From Microvirga solisilvae (GTDB taxonomy: Bacteria; Pseudomonadota; Alphaproteobacteria; Rhizobiales; Beijerinckiaceae), in the NCBI RefSeq assembly GCF_022808595.1, contig NZ_JAKUCN010000001.1, positions 372,001 through 436,000 of the forward strand: a DNA stretch of 64,000 nucleotides, in the 5' to 3' direction. Below the pieces are notes generated by a model. That model was given only the letters and a program-made list of their open reading frames with translations, was not told the origin of the DNA and ran no database searches. Position numbers and translations under genes: made by a program. Shown piece after piece: positions 38,714-46,398 of this stretch. Numbering within the stretch: position 1 is the first letter of the stretch; the number at the start of each line of letters is the position of its first letter.

Positions 38714-38895
38714 TATCTTATCCGCCTCGGCGGAAAAAATGCCCTACGGATGCTCAGGTCCGCCGCATCTCCTGGGACTTCGTGGGCTCGGCCAGCCTGG
38801 GGACGGATCGTTGCCTCCTCAACACCGTCCCCAGCTGGCCACCTTGTTGGTGTTCGATCTGCCAGCTTCCTTGAGCGCCCATGGGGCGCTTTTTT
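38714..38895 (+). ncRNA. Candidate structured small RNA with C/U-rich loop
   Basis: A very stable hairpin pairs 38790-38806 with 38825-38840 (16 bp, one bulged C), and its 18-nt loop exposes CCTCCT at 38814-38819. Two further short pyrimidine motifs, TCTCCT near 38768 and CTTCCTT near 38866, flank it. The segment ends in a strong factor-independent terminator. Exposed CCUCCU loops that mimic anti-Shine-Dalgarno sequence occur in rhizobial trans-acting sRNAs of the alpha-r14/NfeR1 type, so translational repression is a reasonable guess. The 5' end is uncertain, and the promoter call is tentative. Confidence 0.45.
38874..38895 (+). terminator. Strong Rho-independent terminator
   Basis: A perfect 7-bp stem (AGCGCCC, loop ATG, GGGCGCT) is followed at once by TTTTT. 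It lies about 300 nt after divK, which is far for that gene and favours a separate short transcript. Confidence 0.85.
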
Positions 38896-39004
38896 ATTGC
38901 CCGGTGTTAGCCCTCCGGCCTGTTGCAAGTCCCGTAAGGCTCTAGCTTCTCTTCAGCTCCATTCGCTGCCGGTCTTATTTCCGATGGCGAATCGAGAATG
39001 TTCC

Positions 39005-39038
39005 CAGGGCTTTAGCTTGCGCATTAAGCTTGGCCCTG
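39005..39038 (+). promoter_or_regulatory. Hairpin upstream of the adenine deaminase gene
   Basis: CAGGGC pairs with GCCCTG, and inside it AGCTT pairs with AAGCT with a small internal loop between. It lies 73 nt before the chosen start codon. No T-run follows, so it may be a leader structure rather than a terminator. I do not recognise a riboswitch consensus. Confidence 0.3.
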
Positions 39039-39111
39039 GCTATTAATCCAGATGGCCGATGCCGCAGGGGAAGTGCCTCGCGACGCCATCCGCGCAAAAG
39101 GGGACCGGATC

Positions 39112-40953
39112 ATGGATCAACGCAAGCCCACGCTTCCTCCGAAAACAGCCCTGACACGGTTTTCCGTGGCGCCTCTCTCCACCATAACCCGGCGACTGGC
39201 GGATGTGGCCTCGGGGCGTGCCCCGGCGGATCTCGTGATCACGGGTGCGCGGGTGCTTTCCACCTATAGCGAGCGCATCGCGCCGGAGCGGGAGTTGTGG
39301 ATCGCAGGCGGGCGCATCGCCGCCGTGAAGCCTGCCGGTGCCTACAGGCAGGTGAATGGCGCGCCGGGGCGCGTCTATGACGCCAAGGGTGGGATCATCG
39401 CGCCGGGCCTCGTCGATCCGCATATCCATATCGAGAGCAGCATGGTCACGGCCTGCGCCTATGCGGAGGCGGCCCTTCTCAACGGCACGACCACGATCTT
39501 CTGTGACAGCCATGAGATCGGCAATGTGATGGATGCAGCCGGCATCGAGATGATGCTGGAAGATGCGCGCCACGCGCCGCTCTCGATCTTTCTCACCGTG
39601 CCGAGCACGGTGCCCGCCACGTCGCCCGATCTCGAAACCGCAGGCGGTGATCTGACGCCCGAGAAGATCGCGGCGATCTTCGACCGCTGGCCGGAAGCGG
39701 CAGCGCTCGGCGAGAAGATGGATTTCGTGCCCGTGACGATGGGCGACGAGAGAAGCCACGCGATCCTCGCCGCAGCGCTCGAACGCGGCAAGCCGGTTTC
39801 AGGCCACATCTATGGACGCGAGTTCGTGGCGGCCTATGCGGCGAGCGGCGTGACGGATACGCACGAGGCCATCGACCGAGACATCGCCGACGATCTTCTC
39901 GATGCGGGCGTGTGGATCTTCCTGCGCGGCGGTCCGCCCACCACGCCGTGGCATTCGCTGCCGGAAGCCATCAAGACGATCACGGAATTGGGTTCGTCGC
40001 ACAAGCGCATCTGCGTCTGCACGGATGATCGTGATGCGGACGATCTGATGATGTTCGGCATGGATTGGGTGACACGCGAAGCGCGCCGTGCGGGCATGAG
40101 CCGCGAGCAGGCCTGGAGCATGGGCTCGCTGCATCCGGCCACGCGCTTTGCCATGGAAGGCGAGATCGGCGGTCTTGGCGGCGGACGCCGCGCCGACGTG
40201 GTTCTGCTCGACGATGATCTGAAAGTGCAGAATACCTGGTATGGCGGCGAGCTGGTCGTCGAGAACGCGAAGATCACGCCGGTTCTCGATCAGGCATTAT
40301 CGAACCGCTATCACTATCCCGATGCAGCCTATCGCACGGTCCATATTCCGAGCATTCCGAAACTCATTCCTGAGCTGCCCAAAGAAACTTGCACCGCCAA
40401 TGTGATCCGCGTCGCGCTACCCGGCATCGTGCTCTTCCACGACAAGGTGGAGCTGGCGAGAGAAGAGAGCTGGGACGCGCTTCTGAACAAGAACGATCTC
40501 ACCTTCGTCACCGTCATCGAGCGCCACGGCCGTACAGGTGGCAAGGGCGTGGCACATGGATTGCTGAAGGATTTCGGCCTGAAGAGCGGCGCAGTCGCGA
40601 GCAGCGTCGGCCATGACTCTCACAACATCATTGTTGCGGGTACCAATGAAGCTGATATGCGCGTGGCGCTCGAAACTGTCATCCAGTCGCAAGGCGGCGT
40701 CTGCGTTGTCGACCAAGGCGAAGTCGTTGCCATGGTACCGCTGCCGATTGCCGGTCTTCTCTCCGACAAGCGCGTGACGGAGGTGGCGGAGGAGACGCGG
40801 GCGCTCAAAGCCGCGTGGGAGAAGGCTGGCTGCAAGATTCCGTATATGGGCTTCAACCTGATCCCGCTCTCCGTGATCCCGGAGATTCGCATCACCGACA
40901 AGGGCTTGGTTCTCGTGCCCGAGATGGAGCTGGTGCCGCTTTACGAGGAATGA
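39112..40953 (+). CDS. ade: Adenine deaminase
   Basis: A 613-residue amidohydrolase of the AdeC family that converts adenine to hypoxanthine and ammonia in purine salvage. The metal-binding HxH is H104 and H106 in [10 protein letters not shown], an unmistakable adenine-deaminase signature. Further metal or catalytic blocks are [16 protein letters not shown] and SVGHDSHNI, and the C-terminal adenine-deaminase domain ends with [10 protein letters not shown] chose ATG 39112 because AAGGGGA lies 7-8 nt upstream. ATG 39052 is in frame but would add a 20-residue charged leader. It is convergent with the FUSC gene, 4 nt away. Confidence 0.9.
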   Translation: MDQRKPTLPPKTALTRFSVAPLSTITRRLADVASGRAPADLVITGARVLSTYSERIAPERELWIAGGRIAAVKPAGAYRQVNGAPGRVYDAKGGIIAPGLVDPHIHIESSMVTACAYAEAALLNGTTTIFCDSHEIGNVMDAAGIEMMLEDARHAPLSIFLTVPSTVPATSPDLETAGGDLTPEKIAAIFDRWPEAAALGEKMDFVPVTMGDERSHAILAAALERGKPVSGHIYGREFVAAYAASGVTDTHEAIDRDIADDLLDAGVWIFLRGGPPTTPWHSLPEAIKTITELGSSHKRICVCTDDRDADDLMMFGMDWVTREARRAGMSREQAWSMGSLHPATRFAMEGEIGGLGGGRRADVVLLDDDLKVQNTWYGGELVVENAKITPVLDQALSNRYHYPDAAYRTVHIPSIPKLIPELPKETCTANVIRVALPGIVLFHDKVELAREESWDALLNKNDLTFVTVIERHGRTGGKGVAHGLLKDFGLKSGAVASSVGHDSHNIIVAGTNEADMRVALETVIQSQGGVCVVDQGEVVAMVPLPIAGLLSDKRVTEVAEETRALKAAWEKAGCKIPYMGFNLIPLSVIPEIRITDKGLVLVPEMELVPLYEE

Positions 40954-40957
40954 GAAT

Positions 40958-42076
40958 TCATCCCGTCGGAACATGCTTTCGGGTGATGGCCAGCTCCTCC
41001 GTGCGCGCCAGCAGATCTTCCAGGTCCTTCCTGAACTGCTCGAAAGCAAAGCCGAGTGCGAAAACCTGTCCGAAGCTGCTATAGGGCAGATCGTGCGAGA
41101 GCGCGTGCGAGCGCAAGGCTTCCGTTTCGCTCACGAAGGTGTGCAGCGCCTTCTCGAAAGTCGCTGAATCCGGCGGCAGCCCACGTGTTCTCAAGGCTTT
41201 CGCCAAGCTCAGAAGAAGCGCGCGGGTTTCATCCCGGAGTGTTTGCAAGGATGGGCCCAATTGATCGAGTACCGCCTCGGGTAGGGGATTGGCGGCGGCC
41301 CGTCCGATCATCACGAAATCATGGCGTACGCGATGAAGCGTGCGGATCAGCGGTTCCGGATCAACTGCGTCGGTCAAATGGCTCTTGCGTTCGCGAGCTG
41401 CCTCGTCGGCAGCTGCTTCCGCTTTCTTGAGCGTCGCACGGATTTTCGGATGGAGAATCTGGAGTTCACTCCTGTCCTTCGGTTCTGTGGACGGATCTCC
41501 GATCAGGACCGTGATCAGGTCGGCATTCAATGCGACGACCTTGGCGGCAGCTTCCGTCATCAGCGTGTGAGCCCGCGCCGGCAGCACGAAAAGGGACACC
41601 ATGACGCCGACGAAGTTGCCGAGCATGATCTCCAGGACGCGATCGATGGCGGTGGCGAGCGGGCCGATCGTTTGGCCTGTCGGAGGCAGGAGCATGATGA
41701 GCGATGTGACCGGCGCAACGCGAAAGCTCGGATTGATCGCGGCCAGCAGGGCCAGCGGGAACAGCCCCAGGATCATCGCAACGGCAATGCCAAAAGGCGT
41801 TTCATGCGCAACGAAAGCGGTGACCGCTCCGCCATAGAACGCGCCCGCGAGCGTCCCCATGAACCTTTCGATGGCCGCCTTGAGTGAGCCACCGACGCTC
41901 GCCTGCATGATCACCACGGCTGTGATGGCGGCCCAATAGCCTTGAGGAAGATGCAGGAGCTTCGCGATGATGAGGGCGAGCATCCCGGCGATGGTGACAC
42001 GCAGGGCGAGTTTCATCTCGGCCTGCCGCGCGCCGAGCCTGCCGGATATCTTTTCGAACCACCCCGATAATGTCAT
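40958..42076 (-). CDS. FUSC family inner-membrane protein (aromatic acid exporter-like)
   Basis: A 372-residue protein of the FUSC/ArAE family. About five or six transmembrane helices occupy residues 25-165, starting with MKLALRVTIAGMLALIIAKLL and YWAAITAVVIMQASVGGSLKAAIERFMGTLAG. The latter is the FUSC hallmark (the ...ER..GT..G segment). The second half (about 170-365) is a cytoplasmic helical domain. Longer relatives include AaeB and fusaric-acid resistance proteins, which export aromatic acids. No partner membrane fusion protein is adjacent, so the substrate remains unknown. Confidence 0.8.
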   Translation of the reverse strand: MTLSGWFEKISGRLGARQAEMKLALRVTIAGMLALIIAKLLHLPQGYWAAITAVVIMQASVGGSLKAAIERFMGTLAGAFYGGAVTAFVAHETPFGIAVAMILGLFPLALLAAINPSFRVAPVTSLIMLLPPTGQTIGPLATAIDRVLEIMLGNFVGVMVSLFVLPARAHTLMTEAAAKVVALNADLITVLIGDPSTEPKDRSELQILHPKIRATLKKAEAAADEAARERKSHLTDAVDPEPLIRTLHRVRHDFVMIGRAAANPLPEAVLDQLGPSLQTLRDETRALLLSLAKALRTRGLPPDSATFEKALHTFVSETEALRSHALSHDLPYSSFGQVFALGFAFEQFRKDLEDLLARTEELAITRKHVPTG

Positions 42077-42130
42077 GCAGTTACCGAACGCGGAGCATAA
42101 AGGGTGGTTCGCGGGTCAAAGCCATGCGTT

Positions 42131-42310
42131 TCAGATGTCGAGCACCTGAAGCTCTGAGCCGCAATCAACGCAGGTGCCGAGCTCTGGTGATGCGATCATG
42201 TGCATGGTCTTGCATTCCCGGCAGCCTTTCATGGCCATCTTCAGGCTTCCCGCCATATATTGCGCACCTTGGCGATGCGCTTCGCTGACCTGTACGGCTT
42301 GTTCGAACAT
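42131..42310 (-). CDS. 59-residue zinc-ribbon-like protein
   Basis: This short gene reads MFEQAVQVSEAHRQGAQYMA and continues to a C-terminal ribbon with two CxxC pairs, C30/C33 (GCRECK) and C47/C50 (TCVDCG), 13 residues apart, a typical zinc-ribbon spacing. The N-terminal 28 residues are helical and contain several methionines. ATG 42310 is preceded by a very good GGGAGG at 5 nt, and that site sits in the 3' arm of a hairpin. It lies between the SPW protein and FUSC genes on the same strand. I do not recognise the family. A nucleic-acid or protein-binding role is possible. Confidence 0.65.
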   Translation of the reverse strand: MFEQAVQVSEAHRQGAQYMAGSLKMAMKGCRECKTMHMIASPELGTCVDCGSELQVLDI

Positions 42311-42315
42311 GCTCG

Positions 42316-42331
42316 CCTCCCTTATGGGAGG
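42316..42331 (-). promoter_or_regulatory. Hairpin enclosing the Shine-Dalgarno of the zinc-ribbon gene
   Basis: On the minus strand CCTCCC pairs with GGGAGG across an ATAA loop (6 G/C-rich pairs). GGGAGG is the ribosome-binding site, so folding would hide it and limit initiation. This would allow control by temperature, a protein or an antisense RNA. Confidence 0.45.
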
Positions 42332-42380
42332 GCGATGCTGCGCCTGTTGCAGGGCCCCGGCAAGAGGAATTTCGGGTCGA

Positions 42381-42755
42381 TTATACCGGCTCGCGATGGC
42401 CTGTGACCAATGTCACTTCCCGGCGTGTCGTGAGGCTTGCGAGCACGGAGAACAGCCCAAACAGAAGATGCGGCAGATAGATCTGATCCGAGAAGCCGAG
42501 GAGGAACGGGGAGGCGGCGAGCAGCGCCCCGGCTGCACCATCGAGCATCAGGTGCAGCGACATGGGGATGATGCGCAGCACACCGAGTTCATAGGCGGTG
42601 AAGAGGGAATAGAGGATCGCGCCTATGCCGAATACGATAGCGACCCATTTCGCCTCCGGAACATCGGAAAATCCGAGCACCCATGGCGAGGCAAAGAGCG
42701 CCAGGCCCCAGAGATAGTCGATTACGCCGTGAATGCTGGTGGGGATGAAACGCAT
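42381..42755 (-). CDS. SPW-repeat membrane protein
   Basis: A 124-residue inner-membrane protein with four transmembrane helices arranged as two repeats, each with the SPW-type motif: ASPWVLGFSD near 24-33 and ASPFLLGFSD near 82-91. The family function is unknown. Its proteins are small and often found near stress or envelope genes. ATG 42755 is preceded by GGAGC at 10 nt. A TTG two codons earlier is possible but has poorer spacing. The downstream zinc-ribbon gene is on the same strand, 70 nt away. Confidence 0.75.
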   Translation of the reverse strand: MRFIPTSIHGVIDYLWGLALFASPWVLGFSDVPEAKWVAIVFGIGAILYSLFTAYELGVLRIIPMSLHLMLDGAAGALLAASPFLLGFSDQIYLPHLLFGLFSVLASLTTRREVTLVTGHREPV

Positions 42756-42838
42756 GCTCAAAAAGCTCCATGCCGACCTCGCGCCAACGTGGTGACGCGA
42801 CGCCTGTTCCCCTGAAAGAGAGGCGCTAGAACGAAGGG

Positions 42839-43090
42839 ATGAGCAGAATTCAGTGGCGTCAGGACATGGTAGCGGGTGTGCCGCTCAATCGTCATTTAGG
42901 CTTCGTAGGCCCCGTCGAGGTGGGCCATGTGGCCTATGACGGCAGCAACAGATTCTGGATCTGGTCGACGCCTCTGCAGGAGGATGCCTGGGGCTATGGC
43001 CCCACGGAGGAAGCTGCGAAGATGGCGCTGGAGCATTGGCTCGCAGCGTGGCTTGAGAACTTCAGGAGCTTCTTTCAGGCGGGTGCGTGA
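42839..43090 (+). CDS. Small hypothetical protein
   Basis: This 83-residue protein without signal peptide or membrane helix is rich in tryptophan (about seven) and aromatic residues. The core reads GPVEVGHVAYDGSNRFWIWSTP, followed by a helical end (TEEAAKMALEHWLAAWLENFRSFF). The pattern suggests a small alpha/beta fold. ATG 42839 is the first start in the frame, and AAAGAGAGG lies somewhat far upstream. It is transcribed divergently from the SPW gene. No family is recognised. Confidence 0.55.
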   Translation: MSRIQWRQDMVAGVPLNRHLGFVGPVEVGHVAYDGSNRFWIWSTPLQEDAWGYGPTEEAAKMALEHWLAAWLENFRSFFQAGA

Positions 43091-43307
43091 GTTCCGGCCT
43101 GTTCCGGCAGACGAGGTGATCTGGCGATAACGGGAACAAGGCGACTTGGCTTCAGTTGTCGCGGCGGGTGGAGAGCTGGACGAAGGAGTTGCACCTTTGC
43201 ATTCCGACAAACCGGCTCTGCATACCTCTTAGGGGCTACTTTATTGCCAAGCTTCGGCTGACATATCATTTTGTTGCACCTCTGCCCCAATAGACAAGGA
43301 CGGCCCC

Positions 43308-43943
43308 ATGAGCCACGTGGTTCTGCTCGGCGACAGCGTGTTCGACAACGGCGTCTATGTGAGGCCGGGAGACCCTGACGTGTTTGCCCAGGTGCGGGCC
43401 AAGCTGCCCGAGGGGTGGCGCGCCACGATGCGAGCCGTGGACGGGGCCGTGACGACGAGCGTTGAACGTCAGCTCGTCAAACTACCGGAGGATGCAAGCC
43501 ACCTGATCGTCAGTATCGGCGGCAACGATGCCTTGGGCAGCAGCGGCATTCTGCGCGAGGAGGCGCGCTCGGTCGCGGAGGTCATGACCCGTCTGGCCGA
43601 TGTGCGGGAGTCGTTCGCCCGCAGCTACCGCAAAATGCTCGATCTGGTGACGGGCTATCGCCTGCCGACGGCTTTGTGCACCATATACGATACGAGCTTC
43701 CCGAATGCCGATGAGCAGCGCCAAGTCGTTGCGGCTCTTTCGATCTTCAACGACGTGATCACGCGGGAGGCCTTTTCCCGCAAACTCGGCCTGATCGACC
43801 TGCGATTAATCTGCAATGAGCCTGACGATTATGCGAATCCCATTGAGCCTTCGGCCAAGGGAGGTGACAAGATCGCAGCTGCGATTGTTCAAGCAGTGAC
43901 AGGCTTTGCAGCCCTCCCGCACTCTCAGGTCTTCGCAGCCTGA
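43308..43943 (+). CDS. SGNH/GDSL hydrolase-family protein with altered block V
   Basis: A 211-residue cytoplasmic protein with the SGNH fold. Block I is VLLGDSVFDNGVY with the nucleophile in GDS, and block III is SIGGNDALGSSG. In block V, where esterases have the catalytic DxxH, this protein reads NPIEPSAKGGDKIA, so the Asp appears replaced by Asn and the His by Glu. If the alignment is right, hydrolysis must use another dyad or the enzyme is specialised. ATG 43308 is the first start, with no strong Shine-Dalgarno close upstream (AAGGACGG is nearest). It is a single gene with A/T-rich flanks. Confidence 0.75.
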   Translation: MSHVVLLGDSVFDNGVYVRPGDPDVFAQVRAKLPEGWRATMRAVDGAVTTSVERQLVKLPEDASHLIVSIGGNDALGSSGILREEARSVAEVMTRLADVRESFARSYRKMLDLVTGYRLPTALCTIYDTSFPNADEQRQVVAALSIFNDVITREAFSRKLGLIDLRLICNEPDDYANPIEPSAKGGDKIAAAIVQAVTGFAALPHSQVFAA

Positions 43944-44162
43944 AATCGCCAAATCGGAGCTAAGAATACGTTTCGAAGCGAGGCTGTTATTGCTGTCATG
44001 CTGGGTTTTACTTGGCAGTTATGGTGTCACTATGATGCAATATGAACGGCAGATAAACGTATAGCCATTAATTCTAAAGTATTCGCCTGTCGTTGAAACC
44101 TTTTCTCATCTTCGCAATTACCTCAGGATGAATGGCCATGTGCCTTTCCGAAGAGGTCGATC

Positions 44163-44771
44163 ATGAAAAAGATTCTCGTTCTTTCGAGCGCTGCTTTGCT
44201 GGTCGTCGGCAGCATCGGCTCGGCTCAAGCCCAACGCTATCGCGATGGATGGCACGGCGGCTATTACCATCACCACAATAACGGCTGGAATAACGGCGGC
44301 GCCTTGGCGGCCGGCCTGATCGGCGGCGCGTTGATCGGCAGCCTTACCACAGCTGCAGCAACCCCGGCCTATGGCTATCCGTATTATGGCGGTTACCAGT
44401 ACGGCTCTTATCCGGCGTACCCAGCTGCTACCTACGGATACAGCTATCCCGCCTATGGGTATGGCTATGCCAATAACCCGTATTATTACGGTTACGGTGC
44501 CCCCGTTGCCACGCGAGTCGTCTACGCGCCGGCCCCGGTTTATCGCAATCGCGTAGTCTATCGGGCCCCCGTCTACGGCAGTCGTGTCGTCTATCGTGAG
44601 CCCGCATACCGGACACGGGTCGTTTATCGTCAGCCGAGCTATCGCACCCGGGTCGTCTCGCGCCGCGATGTTGACCGCGTCCGTGTCGTCCGCCCGGCGC
44701 GCCGCGATGTGGTGACCACCGGCTCCGTCACGCAGCGCCGCGTGATCAGGCCCGCGAACCCCTACCGGTAA
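44163..44771 (+). CDS. Secreted tyrosine/glycine-rich low-complexity protein
   Basis: A 202-residue protein with a clear signal peptide (MKKILVLSSAALLVVGSIGSAQA, cleaved before QRYRD). Then come an N-rich and H-rich stretch (HHHNNGWNNGG), a hydrophobic Gly/Ala segment (GALAAGLIGGALIGSLTTAAA) like those in glycine-zipper lipoproteins, and about 50 residues of YGYPYYGG-type repeats. The C-terminal part is basic, with repeats of the form RVVYRxPxYRxR (five copies, about 117-165). Low-complexity Tyr/Arg proteins of this kind are frequent in Hyphomicrobiales, with no known function. ATG 44163 is preceded by GAGG. Confidence 0.75.
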   Translation: MKKILVLSSAALLVVGSIGSAQAQRYRDGWHGGYYHHHNNGWNNGGALAAGLIGGALIGSLTTAAATPAYGYPYYGGYQYGSYPAYPAATYGYSYPAYGYGYANNPYYYGYGAPVATRVVYAPAPVYRNRVVYRAPVYGSRVVYREPAYRTRVVYRQPSYRTRVVSRRDVDRVRVVRPARRDVVTTGSVTQRRVIRPANPYR

Positions 44772-44794
44772 AAGCTGACTGTCTCCCCAACGAA

Positions 44795-44824
44795 AAAACC
44801 GCCCCGATAAGGAGGCGGTTTTTT
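44795..44824. terminator. Bidirectional terminator between the Tyr-rich gene and rpmG
   Basis: AAAAACCGCC pairs with GGCGGTTTTT across CCGATAAGGA. T-runs occur on both strands, so it can serve both convergent genes. Confidence 0.9.
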
Positions 44825-44850
44825 CAGTTCTAGGCTTTGTGCCAGGAAGC

Positions 44851-45018
44851 TTACTTAATCTTGGCTTCCTTGAACTCCACGTGCTTCTTCGCGACCGGGT
44901 CGTACTTCTTGAGCGCGAGCTTATCGGTCATGGTGCGGGAGTTCTTCTTGGTGACGTAGAAATAGCCCGTATCGGCGGTGGAGACGAGCTTGATCTTGAT
45001 CGTAGCGGCTTTGGCCAT
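44851..45018 (-). CDS. rpmG: 50S ribosomal protein L33
   Basis: This 55-residue protein begins [20 protein letters not shown] and ends VEFKEAKIK, a near-consensus alphaproteobacterial L33. It lacks the two CxxC pairs, so it is the zinc-independent (C-) paralogue type. The start is ATG 45018 with GAGG about 10 nt upstream. It is the last gene before the bidirectional terminator. The upstream Nudix-DUF983-rnr genes on the same strand are separated by a hairpin and 185 nt, so rpmG probably has its own promoter. Confidence 0.95.
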   Translation of the reverse strand: MAKAATIKIKLVSTADTGYFYVTKKNSRTMTDKLALKKYDPVAKKHVEFKEAKIK

Positions 45019-45075
45019 AGGTCGGGACCTCTAGTTCGGTGTGAACGCGCTCGGTTAGGCCCTATGGCGTGGCCG

Positions 45076-45103
45076 AAACGCAAAGGCCGGGCGAGCCCGG
45101 CCG
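45076..45103 (-). terminator. Terminator after the rnr-DUF983-Nudix unit
   Basis: On the minus strand, GGCCGGGC pairs with GCCCGGCC around a minimal loop (realistically 7 bp and CTCG-type loop) and is followed by TTTGCGTTT. It lies about 100 nt after the Nudix stop. Confidence 0.7.
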
Positions 45104-45203
45104 GAAATTCGTGACGGTTCCCATGCCCGATTATGCCGGTTCCGTCAAGGGTTCCAGCGGGCTGGAGGGCAGGGAAGGTGGAAAACGGGCCTGAACCGGA
45201 AGA

Positions 45204-45956
45204 CTAAAGCAGCTCCCGGATGAAATGGCCGCGCTTCTGGTAGAAGAAAGGCACCGGAAGCATGGGGCTGAAACCCGCTGTGATCCTGGCTTCCAGCTCA
45301 CCAAGAAGGACCCCGGTAATGGGCGGAAGGTCGAGCTTCCTGGCTTCGTCCAAGGTCACCCATGCCAATTCCACGAGTTCGGAATCGGGGCCGACCACGC
45401 CTTCGACCTCATGGGCGATGGCCGTGCGGTCCACCGCGAAGAATCGGGTGTCGAAGCGCTTGACCCGTTTCGGAGGGGTGATGGCCCGGCCGATGAAGTG
45501 AAGTTCTTCCAAGTCAGGGAAAACGGCGTGCTCGCGAAAGGCCTCCCAGGGAGTGCCGCCGGGTACCGAATCCGGGCTGCCGTAATCCTTCGTGCCCAGC
45601 ATCAGGCCGGTTTCCTCGAAGGTCTCGCGGATGGCGGCGAGGGCCAGAGCCCGGCTACGCTGGGTGGAGGGGCGGGTGACCCTTGCCATGAGGGCGGCTT
45701 CCGCACGCGGGTGCAAGGCGCCCGTCACGGTCATGGAGCGGTCGCCCGCCTCGATCCGGCCACCGGGAAAGACGAACTTACCGGGCATGAATTTGTGCCC
45801 CTCATGGCGCTTGCCCATGAGGATCTTCGGCTTCTTGGTCTTGCGGTCGATGATGATGAGGGTCGCGGCGTCGACAGGGCGGAGAGTCGGAACGTTCGCT
45901 TTACGCTCCCCGGCGACCAGCGTGTCCATCTTCGCCAGTGTTTGCGCGTCCGTCAC
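45204..45956 (-). CDS. Nudix hydrolase
   Basis: A 250-residue member of the Nudix superfamily of the longer COG0494-like kind related to NUDT19. The Nudix box is interrupted, as in that subgroup. The glycine-rich strand FMPGKFVFPGGRIEAGD is followed by an insert of about 40 residues, then AIRETFEETGLML, which supplies the REUxEExGU metal-binding glutamates. A C-terminal domain follows. The substrate (a CoA or a nucleotide) is not decided by the sequence. GTG 45956 has GGGAGA 6-7 nt upstream, and the first 56 nt overlap the end of the DUF983 gene. Confidence 0.82.
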   Translation of the reverse strand: MTDAQTLAKMDTLVAGERKANVPTLRPVDAATLIIIDRKTKKPKILMGKRHEGHKFMPGKFVFPGGRIEAGDRSMTVTGALHPRAEAALMARVTRPSTQRSRALALAAIRETFEETGLMLGTKDYGSPDSVPGGTPWEAFREHAVFPDLEELHFIGRAITPPKRVKRFDTRFFAVDRTAIAHEVEGVVGPDSELVELAWVTLDEARKLDLPPITGVLLGELEARITAGFSPMLPVPFFYQKRGHFIRELL

Positions 45957-46389
45957 CCGTGGTCTCCCTCTCTGCCTTTTTCTTCTCTCGGGCTGCCCCG
46001 AAGCCGTGCATTCCTAGCGCGTATTGCAGTCCCACGACAGCGCCTTTGACGGGCTGGAGCAGGGCCAGAGATAGAACGAGAGTGAGAAGCGGCCAGATCG
46101 CCATATGCGCCCAGAGCGGCATCTCCATCTTCGTCTCGGTCATGAGAATGCCGTAGCCGACGAGATGGCCGACGATGAAGATCACGATATAGGGCGGCAA
46201 GTCATCCGCCCGGTGGTGATGGAATTCCGTGCCGCAGTCTTCGCAGCGCTCCACTACCTTCAGGAAACGGCCGAACAGGCGCCCCCGGTTGCAGGCCGGG
46301 CACCGGCACAGAAATCCGCGCCGCATGGCGGACATGACGGTCACATCCTCTACAGGCGTCGAAGCCGGGTGGATCGTCAGGGGCATCAT
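45901..46389 (-). CDS. DUF983 family membrane protein with N-terminal zinc ribbon
   Basis: This 162-residue protein has a zinc-ribbon start (CRCPACNRGRLFGRFLKVVERCEDCGTEF, two CxxC pairs), two transmembrane helices (about 66-86 and 92-115) and a basic cytoplasmic tail. The order, length and HHHRADDLPPYIVIFIVGH segment match DUF983. Members occur next to rnr and Nudix genes across Alphaproteobacteria, and some are linked to cytochrome oxidase genes, but the function is unknown. ATG 46389 or ATG 46386 may start it, with AGGAA upstream. The last 56 nt overlap the Nudix gene in another frame. Confidence 0.85.
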   Translation of the reverse strand: MMPLTIHPASTPVEDVTVMSAMRRGFLCRCPACNRGRLFGRFLKVVERCEDCGTEFHHHRADDLPPYIVIFIVGHLVGYGILMTETKMEMPLWAHMAIWPLLTLVLSLALLQPVKGAVVGLQYALGMHGFGAAREKKKAERETTGDGRANTGEDGHAGRRGA

Positions 46390-46398
46390 CGTTTCCTG

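Larger units (their letters stand above)
38579..39111. other. 533-nt region between divK and the adenine deaminase gene
   Basis: No protein gene is supported here. Open frames of 60-130 codons exist in several overlapping frames, but they lack ribosome-binding sites and cross a strong terminator. The region instead holds the candidate sRNA with its terminator and a hairpin before the next gene, annotated separately. The remaining sequence shows nothing I can name. Confidence 0.6.

Noticed and set aside
38730-38800. Possible SRP (4.5S) RNA or tmRNA because of a CTCAGGTCC stretch
   Set aside because: The invariant GGAAGGAAGCA-type SRP loop and the tmRNA tag and T-arm sequences are absent. The hairpin layout also differs.
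39005-39038. Purine riboswitch upstream of adenine deaminase
   Set aside because: Only one hairpin is visible. The three-way junction and conserved core of the purine riboswitch are not present.
38654-39046. 130-codon open frame downstream of divK
   Set aside because: It reads through a strong terminator and a long hairpin, has no ribosome-binding site, and its translation is low-complexity Arg/Ser/Pro. A structured RNA explains the region better.
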